Part shown: in pieces, positions 18,204 to 27,140 of the stretch
How the letters are laid out: each line of letters opens with the position of its first letter
Numbering within the stretch: position 1 is the stretch's first letter
Source: Tissierella creatinophila DSM 6911
GTDB taxonomy: Bacteria > Bacillota > Clostridia > Tissierellales > Tissierellaceae
Assembly (NCBI RefSeq): GCF_001940565.1
Contig: NZ_LTDM01000001.1
Span: forward strand, 1-64,000
DNA length: 64,000 nucleotides
Direction of reading: 5' to 3'
Notes under the pieces: model-generated
Told to the model about the DNA's origin: nothing
The model's database searches: none
The model's input: only the letters and a program-made list of their open reading frames with translations
Position numbers and translations under genes: made by a program

Positions 18204-18977
18204 ATGAATATAACTAAAGTGGAGATTTGCGGTGTAAATACCGCTAAGCTTCCAGTTTTAACTAATGATGAAATGCAAAAATTATTTATTAAAATAAAAG
18301 CAGGAGACTTAGCAGCGAGAGAAGAGTTTGTTCAAGGCAATCTAAGACTTGTTTTGAGTATAATACAAAGGTTTAATAAAAGAGGAGAGCCTGTAGATGA
18401 TCTTTTTCAAGTAGGTTGCATTGGCCTTATTAAAGCTATAGACAATTTTGACTTAAGTCATAACGTGAGATTTTCTACTTATGCAGTTCCTATGATAATT
18501 GGAGAGATTAGGAGATACTTACGGGATAACAACCCTATAAGAGTAAGTAGATCTTTAAAAGATATAGCCTATAGAGCCCTTCAAGCTAGAGATGAGCTGG
18601 TATATAAAAACTCTAAAGAACCTACTATAATAGAAATAGCAGAAAAGTTAAAACTTCCAAAAGAAGATGTGGTCTTTGCACTTGAAGCAATTCAAGATCC
18701 TATTTCTTTATTTGAACCTATATTTCATGATAGTGGGGATTCAGTATTTATAATGGATCAAGTAAAAGATGAGAAGGAAGAAGACAGTATATGGGCAAGT
18801 GAAATAACTTTAAAAGAAGCACTTAAAAAGATAAATAAAAGAGAAAGAGATATATTAAATTTAAGATTTTTCGAAGGAAAAACTCAAATGGAAGTAGCAG
18901 ATGAAATTGGAATTTCTCAGGCTCAAGTATCTAGACTTGAAAAAAACGCTTTAAAACAAATGAGAAAATATATTTAA
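18204..18977 (+). CDS. sigG: Forespore sigma factor SigG
   Basis: SigG is the late forespore sigma factor. From ATG 18204 it has 257 residues and begins with the hallmark segment KVEICGVNTAKLPVLTN. Region 2 (VDDLFQVGCIGLIKAID) and region 4 (GISQAQVSRLEKNALK) are complete, and there is no pro-sequence, as expected. ATG 18195 in the same frame overlaps the ribosome site AAAGGATG and is the less likely start. It follows sigE in the classic spoIIGA-sigE-sigG order, separated by a terminator. Confidence 0.96.
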   Translation: MNITKVEICGVNTAKLPVLTNDEMQKLFIKIKAGDLAAREEFVQGNLRLVLSIIQRFNKRGEPVDDLFQVGCIGLIKAIDNFDLSHNVRFSTYAVPMIIGEIRRYLRDNNPIRVSRSLKDIAYRALQARDELVYKNSKEPTIIEIAEKLKLPKEDVVFALEAIQDPISLFEPIFHDSGDSVFIMDQVKDEKEEDSIWASEITLKEALKKINKRERDILNLRFFEGKTQMEVADEIGISQAQVSRLEKNALKQMRKYI

Positions 18978-19057
18978 AAAACTTCTATTTAATAATAATA
19001 TAAAAACTAATAGTAATAATATAAAAAAATATGAATATAGATATATTAGTATAAGAT

Positions 19058-19106
19058 TAAAAGAAAGCATCAGATAAAACTATCCAGATGTTTTCTTTTA
19101 TTTTAA
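19058..19106 (+). terminator. Terminator after sigG
   Basis: A 14-bp stem pairs 19058-19071 with 19087-19100 (one G-T pair) around a 15-base loop, core GCATC/GATG. A short T-run follows at 19101-19104. Confidence 0.85.
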
Positions 19107-19128
19107 ATTAGATAAGAGGGTGGATAAT

Positions 19129-19371
19129 ATGCTAAAGATATCTGACATAAGAATGAAAGAAGTTATAAATATTGCAAGTGGAGAAAGACTTGGATTTATC
19201 TATGATTTTGAAATTGATATAGAAAAAGGAGTAATAGAAGCTATGATACTACCAGATAACAATAAAGGTGGAGGATTTTTTTCTAAGCCCGTAGATATAA
19301 ATATAAGTTGGGAAGAAATAGTTAAAATTGGAGAAGATATAATTCTTGTGAACTTTCCCAATTTAGTATAG
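19129..19371 (+). CDS. YlmC/YmxH-family PRC-barrel sporulation protein
   Basis: This is an 80-residue PRC-barrel-like protein with the family pattern MKEVINIASGERLGFIYDFEID and a C-terminal ISWEEIVKIGEDIILV. YlmC/YmxH members recur near sigG or other sporulation genes, but the molecular role is unknown. The start is ATG 19129, six bases from AGAGGGTGG; an in-frame GTG at 19120 lies inside that site. It is flanked by a terminator upstream and nrdR downstream. Confidence 0.85.
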   Translation: MLKISDIRMKEVINIASGERLGFIYDFEIDIEKGVIEAMILPDNNKGGGFFSKPVDINISWEEIVKIGEDIILVNFPNLV

Positions 19372-19440
19372 CTTTTCTAGACAAGATTCCTCTATTAGCT
19401 TATAATAAAAGAAATAGACAAATGAAGAGGTGAAAAAAAG

Positions 19441-19893
19441 ATGAAATGCCCTTATTGTGAATTTTTAGATTCTAAAGTTATAGATTCTAGACCTACTGAT
19501 GAAGGACAAGCTATTAGAAGAAGAAGAGAATGTATTAGTTGTGGAAAAAGATTTACTACTTATGAAAAGTTTGAAGAGATACCTATAATGGTTGTAAAAA
19601 AAGATGGAAATAGGCAGAGTTACAATAGAAACAAACTATTAAACGGAATAATAAAGTCTTGTGAAAAAAGACCAGTATCTATAAATACTATTGAAAAGAT
19701 TGTTGATGATATAGAAAAAAAACTTTCAAATTCATTAGAAAAAGAAGTAACTTCTATTGAAATTGGAGAAATGGTTATGAATAAATTAAAGGATATAGAT
19801 GAAGTGTCCTATGTTAGATTTGCTTCAGTATATAGGCAATTTAAAGATTTAAATACATTTATGGAAGAGTTAAAAAAGATATTAAATGAATAA
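19441..19893 (+). CDS. nrdR: Transcriptional repressor NrdR
   Basis: NrdR represses ribonucleotide reductase genes by sensing (d)ATP. The 150-residue protein has an N-terminal zinc ribbon (CPYC at residues 3-6, CISC at 31-34) and the ATP-cone domain beginning [17 protein letters not shown] near residue 50. The ribosome site AAGAGGTG precedes the ATG. NrdR boxes and nrd genes are not in the window. Confidence 0.97.
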   Translation: MKCPYCEFLDSKVIDSRPTDEGQAIRRRRECISCGKRFTTYEKFEEIPIMVVKKDGNRQSYNRNKLLNGIIKSCEKRPVSINTIEKIVDDIEKKLSNSLEKEVTSIEIGEMVMNKLKDIDEVSYVRFASVYRQFKDLNTFMEELKKILNE

Positions 19894-19941
19894 AGGATTA
19901 AATTTATGGAGTGTTTATTAGAATTAAAAGAAGGTGATAGA

Positions 19942-21267
19942 ATGGATTTATTTACATTATCAATGGAAGAAAAATTAAAAAGAAATGCACCACTTGCAGA
20001 TCGTTTAAGACCTAGAAAATTAGATGAATTTGTAGGACAAGATCATCTCCTTGGTGAGGATAAATTTTTAAATAGATCTATAAAAGCCGATAGAATAACA
20101 TCGATGATACTTTATGGACCACCAGGAATTGGTAAAACTACTTTGGCTATGATAATTGCAAATACTACGGCTATGAAGTTTGAGAAACTATCTGCTGTTA
20201 CATCGGGCGTAAAAGATATTAGAGAAGTTATAAAAAATGCTGAAGAATATTTAAAAATATATAATAAAAGAACGATACTTTTTATAGATGAGATACACCG
20301 ATTCAATAAATCACAACAAGATGCCCTTTTACCTTTTGTTGAAAGGGGAATCATAATTTTGATAGGCGCTACTACTGAAAACCCTTATTTTGAAATCAAT
20401 AAAGCACTCCTTTCAAGAGCTATGGTGCTATCCTTAAAGCCTCTCTCAGATAAAGACCTATTAGACCTTTTAAACAAAGCTTTAAAGGATAAAGAAAGAG
20501 GATTAGGATGTTACAATGTAGAGATAGATAAAGAGGCTATAGACTATTTAATAAGTATCTCTGAAGGAGATGGAAGAGTACTGCTTAATTCTCTAGAGAT
20601 AGGAGTGCTTTCTACCTCAGAAAATAAAGATGGTATAAGAATAATAGATTTAGAAACTATAAAGAATTCAATACTTATAAAAACTGCTAAATATGATAAA
20701 GGTGGAGATGAACACTATAATACTATTTCAGCATTTATAAAAAGTATGAGAGGGACAGATCCTGATGCTACTCTTTATTATTTGGCAAAGATGATAAATG
20801 CAGGAGAAGATCCTAAGTTTATAGCTAGAAGAATTATAATAGCAGCATCAGAAGATGTAGGAAATGCTGATCCTAATGCATTAGTAATAGCAAATGCTTG
20901 TTTTGAAGCAGTAAGAAACATAGGTATGCCTGAAGGGAGAATAGTACTAGCTCAGGGGGCATTATATGTTGCTACAGCTCCCAAATCTAATAGTTCTTAT
21001 CTTGCTATAGATAAGGCTTTAGAAGATATAAGAGAAAAGAGAGTAGGAGAAATTCCAGCACACCTAAAGGATACCCATTATTTAGGAGCTAAAGAACTAG
21101 GTAGTGGAGAAGGATATAAATATCCTCATGATTATAAAGACTCCTTTATTAAACAAGACTATCTTCCTTTGGAATATAGGGATAAAAAATACTATAATCC
21201 TACCCAAAATGGATATGAAAAGGAAATAAAGATGAGACTTGATAAATTATTTGACAATAAAGAATAA
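19942..21267 (+). CDS. rarA: Replication-associated recombination protein RarA (MgsA)
   Basis: RarA is an AAA+ ATPase related to clamp loaders that acts at stalled replication forks. The 441-residue protein starts PLADRLRPRKLDEFVGQDHL. It has Walker A GPPGIGKTTLA, Walker B LFIDEIHRF, and the MgsA C-terminal region (RGTDPDATLYYLAKMINAGE). ATG 19942 follows AAGGTGATAGA; the ATG at 19906 has no ribosome site. In B. subtilis the homologue likewise sits next to an Rrf2-type gene and a cysteine desulfurase gene; here those lie 5 kb further on. Confidence 0.94.
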   Translation: MDLFTLSMEEKLKRNAPLADRLRPRKLDEFVGQDHLLGEDKFLNRSIKADRITSMILYGPPGIGKTTLAMIIANTTAMKFEKLSAVTSGVKDIREVIKNAEEYLKIYNKRTILFIDEIHRFNKSQQDALLPFVERGIIILIGATTENPYFEINKALLSRAMVLSLKPLSDKDLLDLLNKALKDKERGLGCYNVEIDKEAIDYLISISEGDGRVLLNSLEIGVLSTSENKDGIRIIDLETIKNSILIKTAKYDKGGDEHYNTISAFIKSMRGTDPDATLYYLAKMINAGEDPKFIARRIIIAASEDVGNADPNALVIANACFEAVRNIGMPEGRIVLAQGALYVATAPKSNSSYLAIDKALEDIREKRVGEIPAHLKDTHYLGAKELGSGEGYKYPHDYKDSFIKQDYLPLEYRDKKYYNPTQNGYEKEIKMRLDKLFDNKE

Positions 21268-21300
21268 AAAAATTATAATTAGATAAAAGTATAATTAACT

Positions 21301-21526
21301 ATGATGGGAAAAGTAGATATAAGAACTGGTCAAAGGGAGTCGATAATAGTGGAACATCGACACAAAGCTTAGAAATTGAAAAACCACCCTGAGTTTCTAA
21401 TCTAAAACAAGAGTAAGATTAGACGAAGCTTAATCCGCGTTAAGGTATAAAAGTGGCTATTTAGCAATTAGGGTGGTACCACGAAATACAAACTTTCGTC
21501 CTTTACATAGGATGAAGGTTTTTTTT
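21301..21526 (+). ncRNA. T-box riboswitch, probable Asn specifier
   Basis: The T-box core AGGGTGGTACCACG is at 21470-21483. The antiterminator pairs AGGG with TCCT (21470-21473/21499-21502) and CGAAA with TTTCG (21482-21486/21494-21498), bulging the TGG that binds the tRNA acceptor end. The competing terminator pairs 21493-21502 with 21509-21518 and ends in T8. The stem I apical helix is GTCGAT/ATCGAC. The segment GAAAAACCACCCTGAG around 21379-21393 holds codon AAC at 21382-21384 in specifier position, so the ligand should be uncharged tRNA-Asn, matching asnS downstream. Confidence 0.95.
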
Positions 21527-21564
21527 GTTAAATTAAATTTTACTATTATATATGGAGGTAAAGT

Positions 21565-22953
21565 ATGAAAACTTTTGTTAAAGATATTTACAAAACTGAT
21601 GAAAAATATTTAGAAAAAGAAATTATTTTAGAGGGATGGGTAAGAAATATAAGGGCCTTAAAAAACTTTGGATTCATTGAATTAAATGATGGAACCTTTT
21701 TTAAAGGAATTCAAATAGTATATTCTGATGAATTATCTAATTTTGCTGAAATTGAAAAACTTCATTTAAGTAGTTCTTTAAGAGTAAAGGGAATACTAAA
21801 ACCCACTCCACAAGGTAAACAACCATTTGAAATTCAGGCTACAGATATAGAAGTAGAAGGTCTTTCAAGTAGTGACTATCCACTTCAAAAGAAAAAACAT
21901 ACTATGGAGTACTTAAGGACTATAGCTCATCTAAGACCTAGAAGTAATACTTTTAGTGCGGTCTTTAGAGTTAGATCTATTGCTTCATATGCAATTCATA
22001 AGTTTTTTCAAGAAAGAGACTTTGTATATGTTAATCCTCCTATAATAACTTCAAGTGATGCTGAAGGTGCAGGTGAAATGTTTAGAGTAAGTACATTAGA
22101 TTATAAAAAACCTCCACTTGATAATGAGGGAAGTATAGATTATAAAGAAGACTTTTTTGGCAAGGAAACTTTTCTAACTGTAAGTGGACAGTTAGAGGCA
22201 GAGGCTTATGCTCTTAGTTTTAAAAACATATATACATTTGGACCTACATTTAGAGCCGAAAATTCTAATACTTCAAGGCACGCCGCAGAGTTTTGGATGA
22301 TGGAGCCTGAAATTGCTTTTGCTGACTTGAAGGATAATATGAATTTGGCAGAAAAGATGATGAAATATGTGATATCGTATGTAATGGATGAAGCAAAAGA
22401 AGAAATGGAATTTTTCAATAAATTTATAGATAAAGATTTATTAAGTAGATTAGAAAATATAGTTAATTCAGAATTTGAAAGAATAACTTATACAGAAGCT
22501 GTAGAAATTTTAAAGAAATCCAATAAAAAATTTAATTATCCAGTAGAATGGGGAATAGATCTTCAAACAGAGCATGAAAGATATATAACAGAAGAAGTTT
22601 TTAAAAAACCAGTATTTGTAACAGATTATCCAAAAGATATAAAGGCGTTTTATATGAGGGAAAATGATGATAATAAAACTGTAGCAGCTATGGACCTACT
22701 AGTTCCTGGAGTAGGAGAGATAATAGGAGGAAGCCAAAGAGAGGAAAGACTAGAACTCTTAGAACAAAAGATTATAGACAATGGAATGAATCCTGAAGAT
22801 TATTGGTGGTATTTAGAACTTAGAAAATATGGTGGAACAAAACATGCGGGATTCGGACTAGGGTTTGAAAGACTTATTATGTATATAACAGGAATGACCA
22901 ATATAAGAGATGTTATTCCATTTCCAAGAACTGTAAACTGGGCTGAATTTTAA
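21565..22953 (+). CDS. asnS: Asparaginyl-tRNA synthetase
   Basis: This is a class IIb aminoacyl-tRNA synthetase that charges tRNA-Asn. The 462-residue protein has an N-terminal OB-fold anticodon-binding domain ([20 protein letters not shown]), motif 2 [20 protein letters not shown], and motif 3 [13 protein letters not shown] with the ending [12 protein letters not shown]. The AsnRS-type ending argues against AspRS. It sits directly behind a T-box with an Asn specifier. leuS follows after 38 bases without a terminator. Confidence 0.97.
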   Translation: MKTFVKDIYKTDEKYLEKEIILEGWVRNIRALKNFGFIELNDGTFFKGIQIVYSDELSNFAEIEKLHLSSSLRVKGILKPTPQGKQPFEIQATDIEVEGLSSSDYPLQKKKHTMEYLRTIAHLRPRSNTFSAVFRVRSIASYAIHKFFQERDFVYVNPPIITSSDAEGAGEMFRVSTLDYKKPPLDNEGSIDYKEDFFGKETFLTVSGQLEAEAYALSFKNIYTFGPTFRAENSNTSRHAAEFWMMEPEIAFADLKDNMNLAEKMMKYVISYVMDEAKEEMEFFNKFIDKDLLSRLENIVNSEFERITYTEAVEILKKSNKKFNYPVEWGIDLQTEHERYITEEVFKKPVFVTDYPKDIKAFYMRENDDNKTVAAMDLLVPGVGEIIGGSQREERLELLEQKIIDNGMNPEDYWWYLELRKYGGTKHAGFGLGFERLIMYITGMTNIRDVIPFPRTVNWAEF

Positions 22954-22991
22954 AAAACTTTTAAATAAAGATAAAATTAGGAGGAAAGATT

Positions 22992-25403
22992 TTGAGAGAA
23001 TATACACCTGGAAAAATTGAAAAGAAATGGCAACAAATTTGGGATGAAGAAGAGCCCTTTAAAGCTTTAAATAATTCTGAGAAAGAGAAGTTTTATGCTT
23101 TAGTAGAGTTTCCATATCCGTCAGGAGAAGGTCTTCATGTGGGACATCCAAGACCTTATACAGCTCTTGATATAGTCTCTAGAAAGAGAAGGTTACAAGG
23201 ATATAATGTATTATTTCCAATGGGATGGGATGCATTTGGTCTTCCGACAGAAAACTTTGCTATTAAACATAAAATTCATCCTGCAACTGTTACAAAAAAT
23301 AACATTAAAAGATTTAAAGCACAACTTAAATCAATAGGTTTTTCTTTTGACTGGTCTAGAGAAATAAATACAACTGATCCACAATACTATAAATGGACAC
23401 AGTGGATATTTTTAAAACTATTTGAAAAAGGACTTGCTTATAAAAATGAAATGCCTATAAACTGGTGCACTTCATGTAAAGTAGGACTTGCAAATGAAGA
23501 AGTAGTTCAAGGATCTTGTGAAAGATGTGGATCAGAAGTAATAAGAAAAGTTAAAAATCAGTGGATGCTAAAAATAACTAAATATGCTGATAGATTGATT
23601 GAAGACTTAGAAGATCTAGATTATATAGAAAGAGTAAAGGCTCAACAAATAAACTGGATTGGAAAATCTGTAGGGGCTGAAATAGATTTTCAAATTGAAA
23701 ATAAAGATGATAAATTAAGAGTATTTACTACTAGACCTGATACTTTATTTGGATCAAGCTATATGGTTATATCAGCTGAACACCCATTAATAGAAAAATA
23801 TAGAGATGAAATAGAAAATTTAGATGATATAAAAATATACCAAGAAGAAGTAAGTAAGAAATCTGATTTTGAAAGAACCGAATTATCTAAAGAGAAAACT
23901 GGTATAGAAATAAAGGGATTAAAAGCAATAAATCCTGCAAATAAGCAAGAAATACCTATTTGGATTTCAGACTATGTACTTATGACTTACGGTACGGGAG
24001 CTATAATGTCAGTTCCGGGTCACGATACTCGTGATTATGAATTTGCTAAAAAGTTCAATCTTCCTATTATAGAAGTAATAAAGGGCGGCAATATAGAGAA
24101 AGAAGCTTTTACTGATATTGAAAACGGGACTATAATAAATTCAGACTTTTTAGACGGAATGGATGTAAAAAAGGGTCAAGAATATATGATAAATTGGCTT
24201 GAAGAAAATGGGCTAGGTGAGAAAAAGATAAACTTTAAGTTGAGAGACTGGGTATTTTCAAGACAGAGATATTGGGGAGAGCCAATCCCTTTAGTTCATT
24301 GTGATGAATGTGGATGGGTGCCTGTACCTGAAGAAGATTTGCCTGTAGTTCTTCCAGAAGTAGAAAACTATGAACCAACTGCAAATGGAGAATCACCCCT
24401 TGCAAATATTACACAATGGGTAAACACTACTTGTCCAAAATGCGGTGGAAAAGCTAAAAGAGAGACAGACACTATGCCTCAATGGGCAGGTTCTTCTTGG
24501 TATTATCTAAGATATATAGATCCTCATAACAATGAAGCTCTTGCTTCAGATAAAGCTCTAAAATATTGGATGCCTGTTGATTGGTATAACGGGGGAATGG
24601 AGCATACCACACTTCATCTGCTTTACTCAAGATTTTGGCATAAGGTTTTATATGATGTAGGAGTAGTGGAAGAAAAAGAACCTTATAAAAAGAGAACTTC
24701 CCATGGAATGATTCTAGGTGATAATAATGAAAAAATGTCTAAATCTAGAGGCAATGTGATAAACCCTGATGATATAGTAAATGAATATGGAGCAGATACG
24801 CTTAGAACATATGAAATGTTTATAGGAGACTTTGAAAAATCCGTTCCATGGTCAGAAAATGGAGTTAGAGGGTGTAGAAGATTTTTGGAAAGAGTTTGGA
24901 AACTTCAAGAAATTTTAGTAGATGGAGAGGGATATACAAAAGAATTAGAATCAAGTATCCACAAGACTATTAAAAAAGTATCTGAAGACTTTGAGCATTT
25001 AAAATTTAACACAGGGATAGCTGCTCTTATGAGTCTTTCAAATGAATTTAATGATTATGGAAAGATTACAAAAACAGATCTAAAAACATTTATAATACTT
25101 TTAAACCCAGTAGCACCACATATAACAGAAGAAATGTGGGAAAACTTAGGCTTGAAAGATTATCTTCATAATAGTATATGGCCAGAGTACGATAAAGAAA
25201 AAACTCTAGATAAAATTATAAATATTCCTGTACAAGTAAATGGAAAAGTAAGAGGGACTATAGAAGTAGATGTAGATGCTACAAAAGAAATAGTAATAGA
25301 AAAAGCTAAAGAAGATGAAAATATTCGTAAATTTTTAGATGGGAAAAATATAATAAAAGAAATATTTATTCCAGGAAAAATATTTAATATAGTTGTAAAA
25401 TAA
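22992..25403 (+). CDS. leuS: Leucyl-tRNA synthetase
   Basis: This is a class Ia synthetase for tRNA-Leu, 803 residues as usual for bacterial LeuRS. The HIGH-type motif is [12 protein letters not shown] near residues 48-59. A zinc-binding insert carries [12 protein letters not shown] and CERCG. The CP1 editing domain includes TTRPDTLFG. The KMSKS motif is in EKMSKSRGN. The start is TTG 22992 after AGGAGGAAAGAT. It appears to share the asnS transcript, so it would fall under the Asn T-box unless it has an internal promoter I cannot see. Confidence 0.97.
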   Translation: MREYTPGKIEKKWQQIWDEEEPFKALNNSEKEKFYALVEFPYPSGEGLHVGHPRPYTALDIVSRKRRLQGYNVLFPMGWDAFGLPTENFAIKHKIHPATVTKNNIKRFKAQLKSIGFSFDWSREINTTDPQYYKWTQWIFLKLFEKGLAYKNEMPINWCTSCKVGLANEEVVQGSCERCGSEVIRKVKNQWMLKITKYADRLIEDLEDLDYIERVKAQQINWIGKSVGAEIDFQIENKDDKLRVFTTRPDTLFGSSYMVISAEHPLIEKYRDEIENLDDIKIYQEEVSKKSDFERTELSKEKTGIEIKGLKAINPANKQEIPIWISDYVLMTYGTGAIMSVPGHDTRDYEFAKKFNLPIIEVIKGGNIEKEAFTDIENGTIINSDFLDGMDVKKGQEYMINWLEENGLGEKKINFKLRDWVFSRQRYWGEPIPLVHCDECGWVPVPEEDLPVVLPEVENYEPTANGESPLANITQWVNTTCPKCGGKAKRETDTMPQWAGSSWYYLRYIDPHNNEALASDKALKYWMPVDWYNGGMEHTTLHLLYSRFWHKVLYDVGVVEEKEPYKKRTSHGMILGDNNEKMSKSRGNVINPDDIVNEYGADTLRTYEMFIGDFEKSVPWSENGVRGCRRFLERVWKLQEILVDGEGYTKELESSIHKTIKKVSEDFEHLKFNTGIAALMSLSNEFNDYGKITKTDLKTFIILLNPVAPHITEEMWENLGLKDYLHNSIWPEYDKEKTLDKIINIPVQVNGKVRGTIEVDVDATKEIVIEKAKEDENIRKFLDGKNIIKEIFIPGKIFNIVVK

Positions 25404-25406
25404 AAT

Positions 25407-25472
25407 AAAAAAAGATTAAACATTTAAAGCATGGCATTTAGTCATACTAAAAAGAGTTTAATCTTTTTTTAT
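25407..25472 (+). terminator. Terminator after leuS
   Basis: A 15-bp perfect stem pairs 25407-25421 with 25456-25470 around a 34-base loop. The 3' arm ends in T7. It closes the asnS-leuS transcript. Confidence 0.88.
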
Positions 25473-25505
25473 AATTAAAATTTATTTAATAAAAAATATC
25501 ATAAT

Positions 25506-25525
25506 AAATCTTATCATAAATGATA
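25506..25525. repeat. 20-bp repeat with dyad symmetry, copy 1
   Basis: The 20 bases at 25506-25525 occur again exactly at 44566-44585. They contain TTATCAT-AA-ATGATAA (25511-25526), a 7-2-7 inverted repeat. An outer pair AAATCTT (25506-25512) and AAGATTT (25533-25539) flanks it. It lies just upstream of a promoter and could be an operator for an unidentified regulator. Confidence 0.6.
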
Positions 25526-25555
25526 ATAAATTAAGATTTAAATTACATATCATTG

Positions 25556-25564
25556 TGGTATAAT
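25556..25564 (+). promoter_or_regulatory. Extended -10 promoter of the threonine dehydrogenase gene
   Basis: TGG-TATAAT at 25556-25564 is an extended -10 element. The -35 region (25536-25541) is poor. It lies 42 bases before the gene start and directly downstream of the dyad repeat. Confidence 0.6.
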
Positions 25565-25605
25565 AAACGATGAAATATTTTTTAAACAATTTTGGAGGTG
25601 TGACA

Positions 25606-26562
25606 ATGAGAAAAATCTTAGTAACAGGAGCTTTAGGACAAATAGGTTCTGAACTTACAAACAAACTTAGGGGAATCTATGGTTCTAACAATGTTATTGC
25701 TAGTAACAGAAGGAAAAAAGAAGGACATGAAGAATTAATAGAAGCAGGTCCTTTTGAAATATTAGATATAAATGATGGAGAAGAGTTATTAAAGATTACT
25801 AAAAGATACAATATAAATACAATTATAAATTTAGCTGCTATTCTTTCAGCCATAGGTGAGGAGAGACCGCTTGACTGTTGGAATGTAAATATGAATGGTC
25901 TCATAAATGTACTAGAAATAGGTAAACAAACAAAATCTCAAATATATACACCCAGTTCTATAGCTGCATTTGGACCTACTACCCCGCCAGATAAAACGCC
26001 ACAAGATACTATTCAAAGGCCAAATACTATGTATGGAGTTACAAAAGTAGCTGGTGAATTATTATGCGACTATTATTTTGAAAAGTTTGGTGTAGATACA
26101 AGAGGAGTAAGATTTCCAGGATTGATTTCATATAAAACTCTTCCAGGTGGAGGCACTACTGATTATGCTGTTCATATATATTACGATGCTATAAAACAAA
26201 AAGAATATACTTCTTTTATAGACAAAGGTACTAAAATGGATATGATGTATATGCCTGATGCACTAGATGCTATAATCGATTTAATGGAAGCAGATCCTTC
26301 TAAATTAATCCATAGAAATGCATTTAATATATCTGCCATGAGTTTTGATCCCGAAGAACTTGCAGATTCTATAAGAAAAGAAATCCCAGGATTTAAATTA
26401 AATTATGATGTAGATCCCGTTAGACAATCTATTGCAGATTCTTGGCCAAATTCGTTAGACGATACTGCTGCTAGAGAGGAATGGGGATGGAATCCCAAAT
26501 ATGATTTGGACACTATGACCCATGATATGATATCTAAATTAAAAATAAAATTAAATAAATAA
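25606..26562 (+). CDS. NAD-dependent epimerase/dehydratase, L-threonine 3-dehydrogenase-like
   Basis: This is an extended short-chain dehydrogenase of 318 residues. The NAD-binding motif VTGALGQIGSEL is at residues 6-17 and the catalytic YGVTK (Tyr-x-x-x-Lys) near residues 144-148. The segments NLAAILSAIGEERP, GVRFPGLISYKTLPGGGTTD and a C-terminal DDTAAREEWGW are typical of the epimerase-type threonine dehydrogenases that oxidise L-threonine to 2-amino-3-ketobutyrate. A nucleotide-sugar epimerase is the alternative. The start ATG 25606 follows TTGGAGGTG; the ATG at 25570 precedes the site. Confidence 0.85.
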   Translation: MRKILVTGALGQIGSELTNKLRGIYGSNNVIASNRRKKEGHEELIEAGPFEILDINDGEELLKITKRYNINTIINLAAILSAIGEERPLDCWNVNMNGLINVLEIGKQTKSQIYTPSSIAAFGPTTPPDKTPQDTIQRPNTMYGVTKVAGELLCDYYFEKFGVDTRGVRFPGLISYKTLPGGGTTDYAVHIYYDAIKQKEYTSFIDKGTKMDMMYMPDALDAIIDLMEADPSKLIHRNAFNISAMSFDPEELADSIRKEIPGFKLNYDVDPVRQSIADSWPNSLDDTAAREEWGWNPKYDLDTMTHDMISKLKIKLNK

Positions 26563-26571
26563 TCAAACAAT

Positions 26572-26620
26572 AAAAACTAATCTTTAAAGATTGAAGAAAA
26601 AGATTGGTTTTTAAGTTTTT
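26572..26620 (+). terminator. Terminator after the threonine dehydrogenase gene
   Basis: A 14-bp stem (one G-T pair) joins 26572-26585 to 26599-26612, with further T-rich sequence through 26620. Confidence 0.85.
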
Positions 26621-26624
26621 AATG

Positions 26625-26653
26625 TTGACAGGTTTAGTGGGATATTATATACT
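26625..26653 (+). promoter_or_regulatory. Sigma-A promoter of the isc operon
   Basis: TTGACA (26625-26630) and TATACT (26648-26653) are separated by 17 bp. This is a near-consensus vegetative promoter, with transcription expected to start near 26660 at the edge of the IscR-like operator. Confidence 0.85.
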
Positions 26654-26663
26654 AAATCTTATA

Positions 26664-26688
26664 ATACTTGAGTGAAATAGTGGGAATT
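26664..26688 (+). promoter_or_regulatory. IscR-like operator (type 1)
   Basis: The 25 bases from ATACTTGAGT to GGGAATT match the published E. coli type 1 IscR consensus (ATASYYGACTRWWWYAGTCRRSTAT) at 20 of 25 positions by my count, with the left half nearly perfect. It lies just after the -10 box and before the regulator gene, so binding would block transcription of iscR-iscS-iscU. Confidence 0.7.
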
Positions 26689-26704
26689 AAAAGAGGTGAT
26701 TGAT

Positions 26705-27109
26705 ATTAAACTATCTACTAAAGGAAGATATGGTCTTATGGCTATGTTTGAACTAGCAATTAGTTATGGAGAAGGACCAATTTCTTTAAAAAAGATTGCT
26801 CAAAAACAAGAACTTTCAGATAATTATTTAGAGCAACTTTTTTCAGTACTTAAAAGAGATGGTCTATTAAATAGTGTCAGAGGCTCACAAGGTGGATATA
26901 TGCTATCCAAACCGCCTAAAGATATCACTGTAGGAGATATACTTAGAAGTTTGGAAGGAAGTTTGGCTCCTGCGAGCTGTGTAAATGATGATAGCGAGTG
27001 TTGTAAAGATGATGCTTGTGCCACTAAATTAGTACTTATGAAAATTAAAAATAGTATAGATGAAGTAGTAGATTCTATTACCTTAGATGATATGATAAAA
27101 GATATATAG
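26705..27109 (+). CDS. iscR: Rrf2-family Fe-S cluster regulator (IscR-type)
   Basis: This is a winged-helix repressor of the Rrf2 family. Counted from ATT 26705 it has 134 residues starting (M)KLSTKGRYGLMAMFEL, the exact family N-terminus. Cysteines at 92, 99, 100 and 105 match the Fe-S ligand region of IscR (92, 98, 104 in E. coli) and argue against the cysteine-free CymR. The ribosome site AAGAGGTG (26691-26698) is placed for a start at 26705, where the codon is ATT. The GTG at 26696 lies inside that site. It heads the iscS-iscU genes. Confidence 0.88.
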   Translation: MKLSTKGRYGLMAMFELAISYGEGPISLKKIAQKQELSDNYLEQLFSVLKRDGLLNSVRGSQGGYMLSKPPKDITVGDILRSLEGSLAPASCVNDDSECCKDDACATKLVLMKIKNSIDEVVDSITLDDMIKDI

Positions 27110-27140
27110 TAGTTAAATAAAAATATTTAGGAGGATGTTT

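Noticed and set aside
25606-26562. UDP-glucose 4-epimerase
   Set aside because: The fold is shared, but the GLISYKTLPGGGTTDYA-type segment and the C-terminal pattern fit epimerase-type threonine dehydrogenases better.
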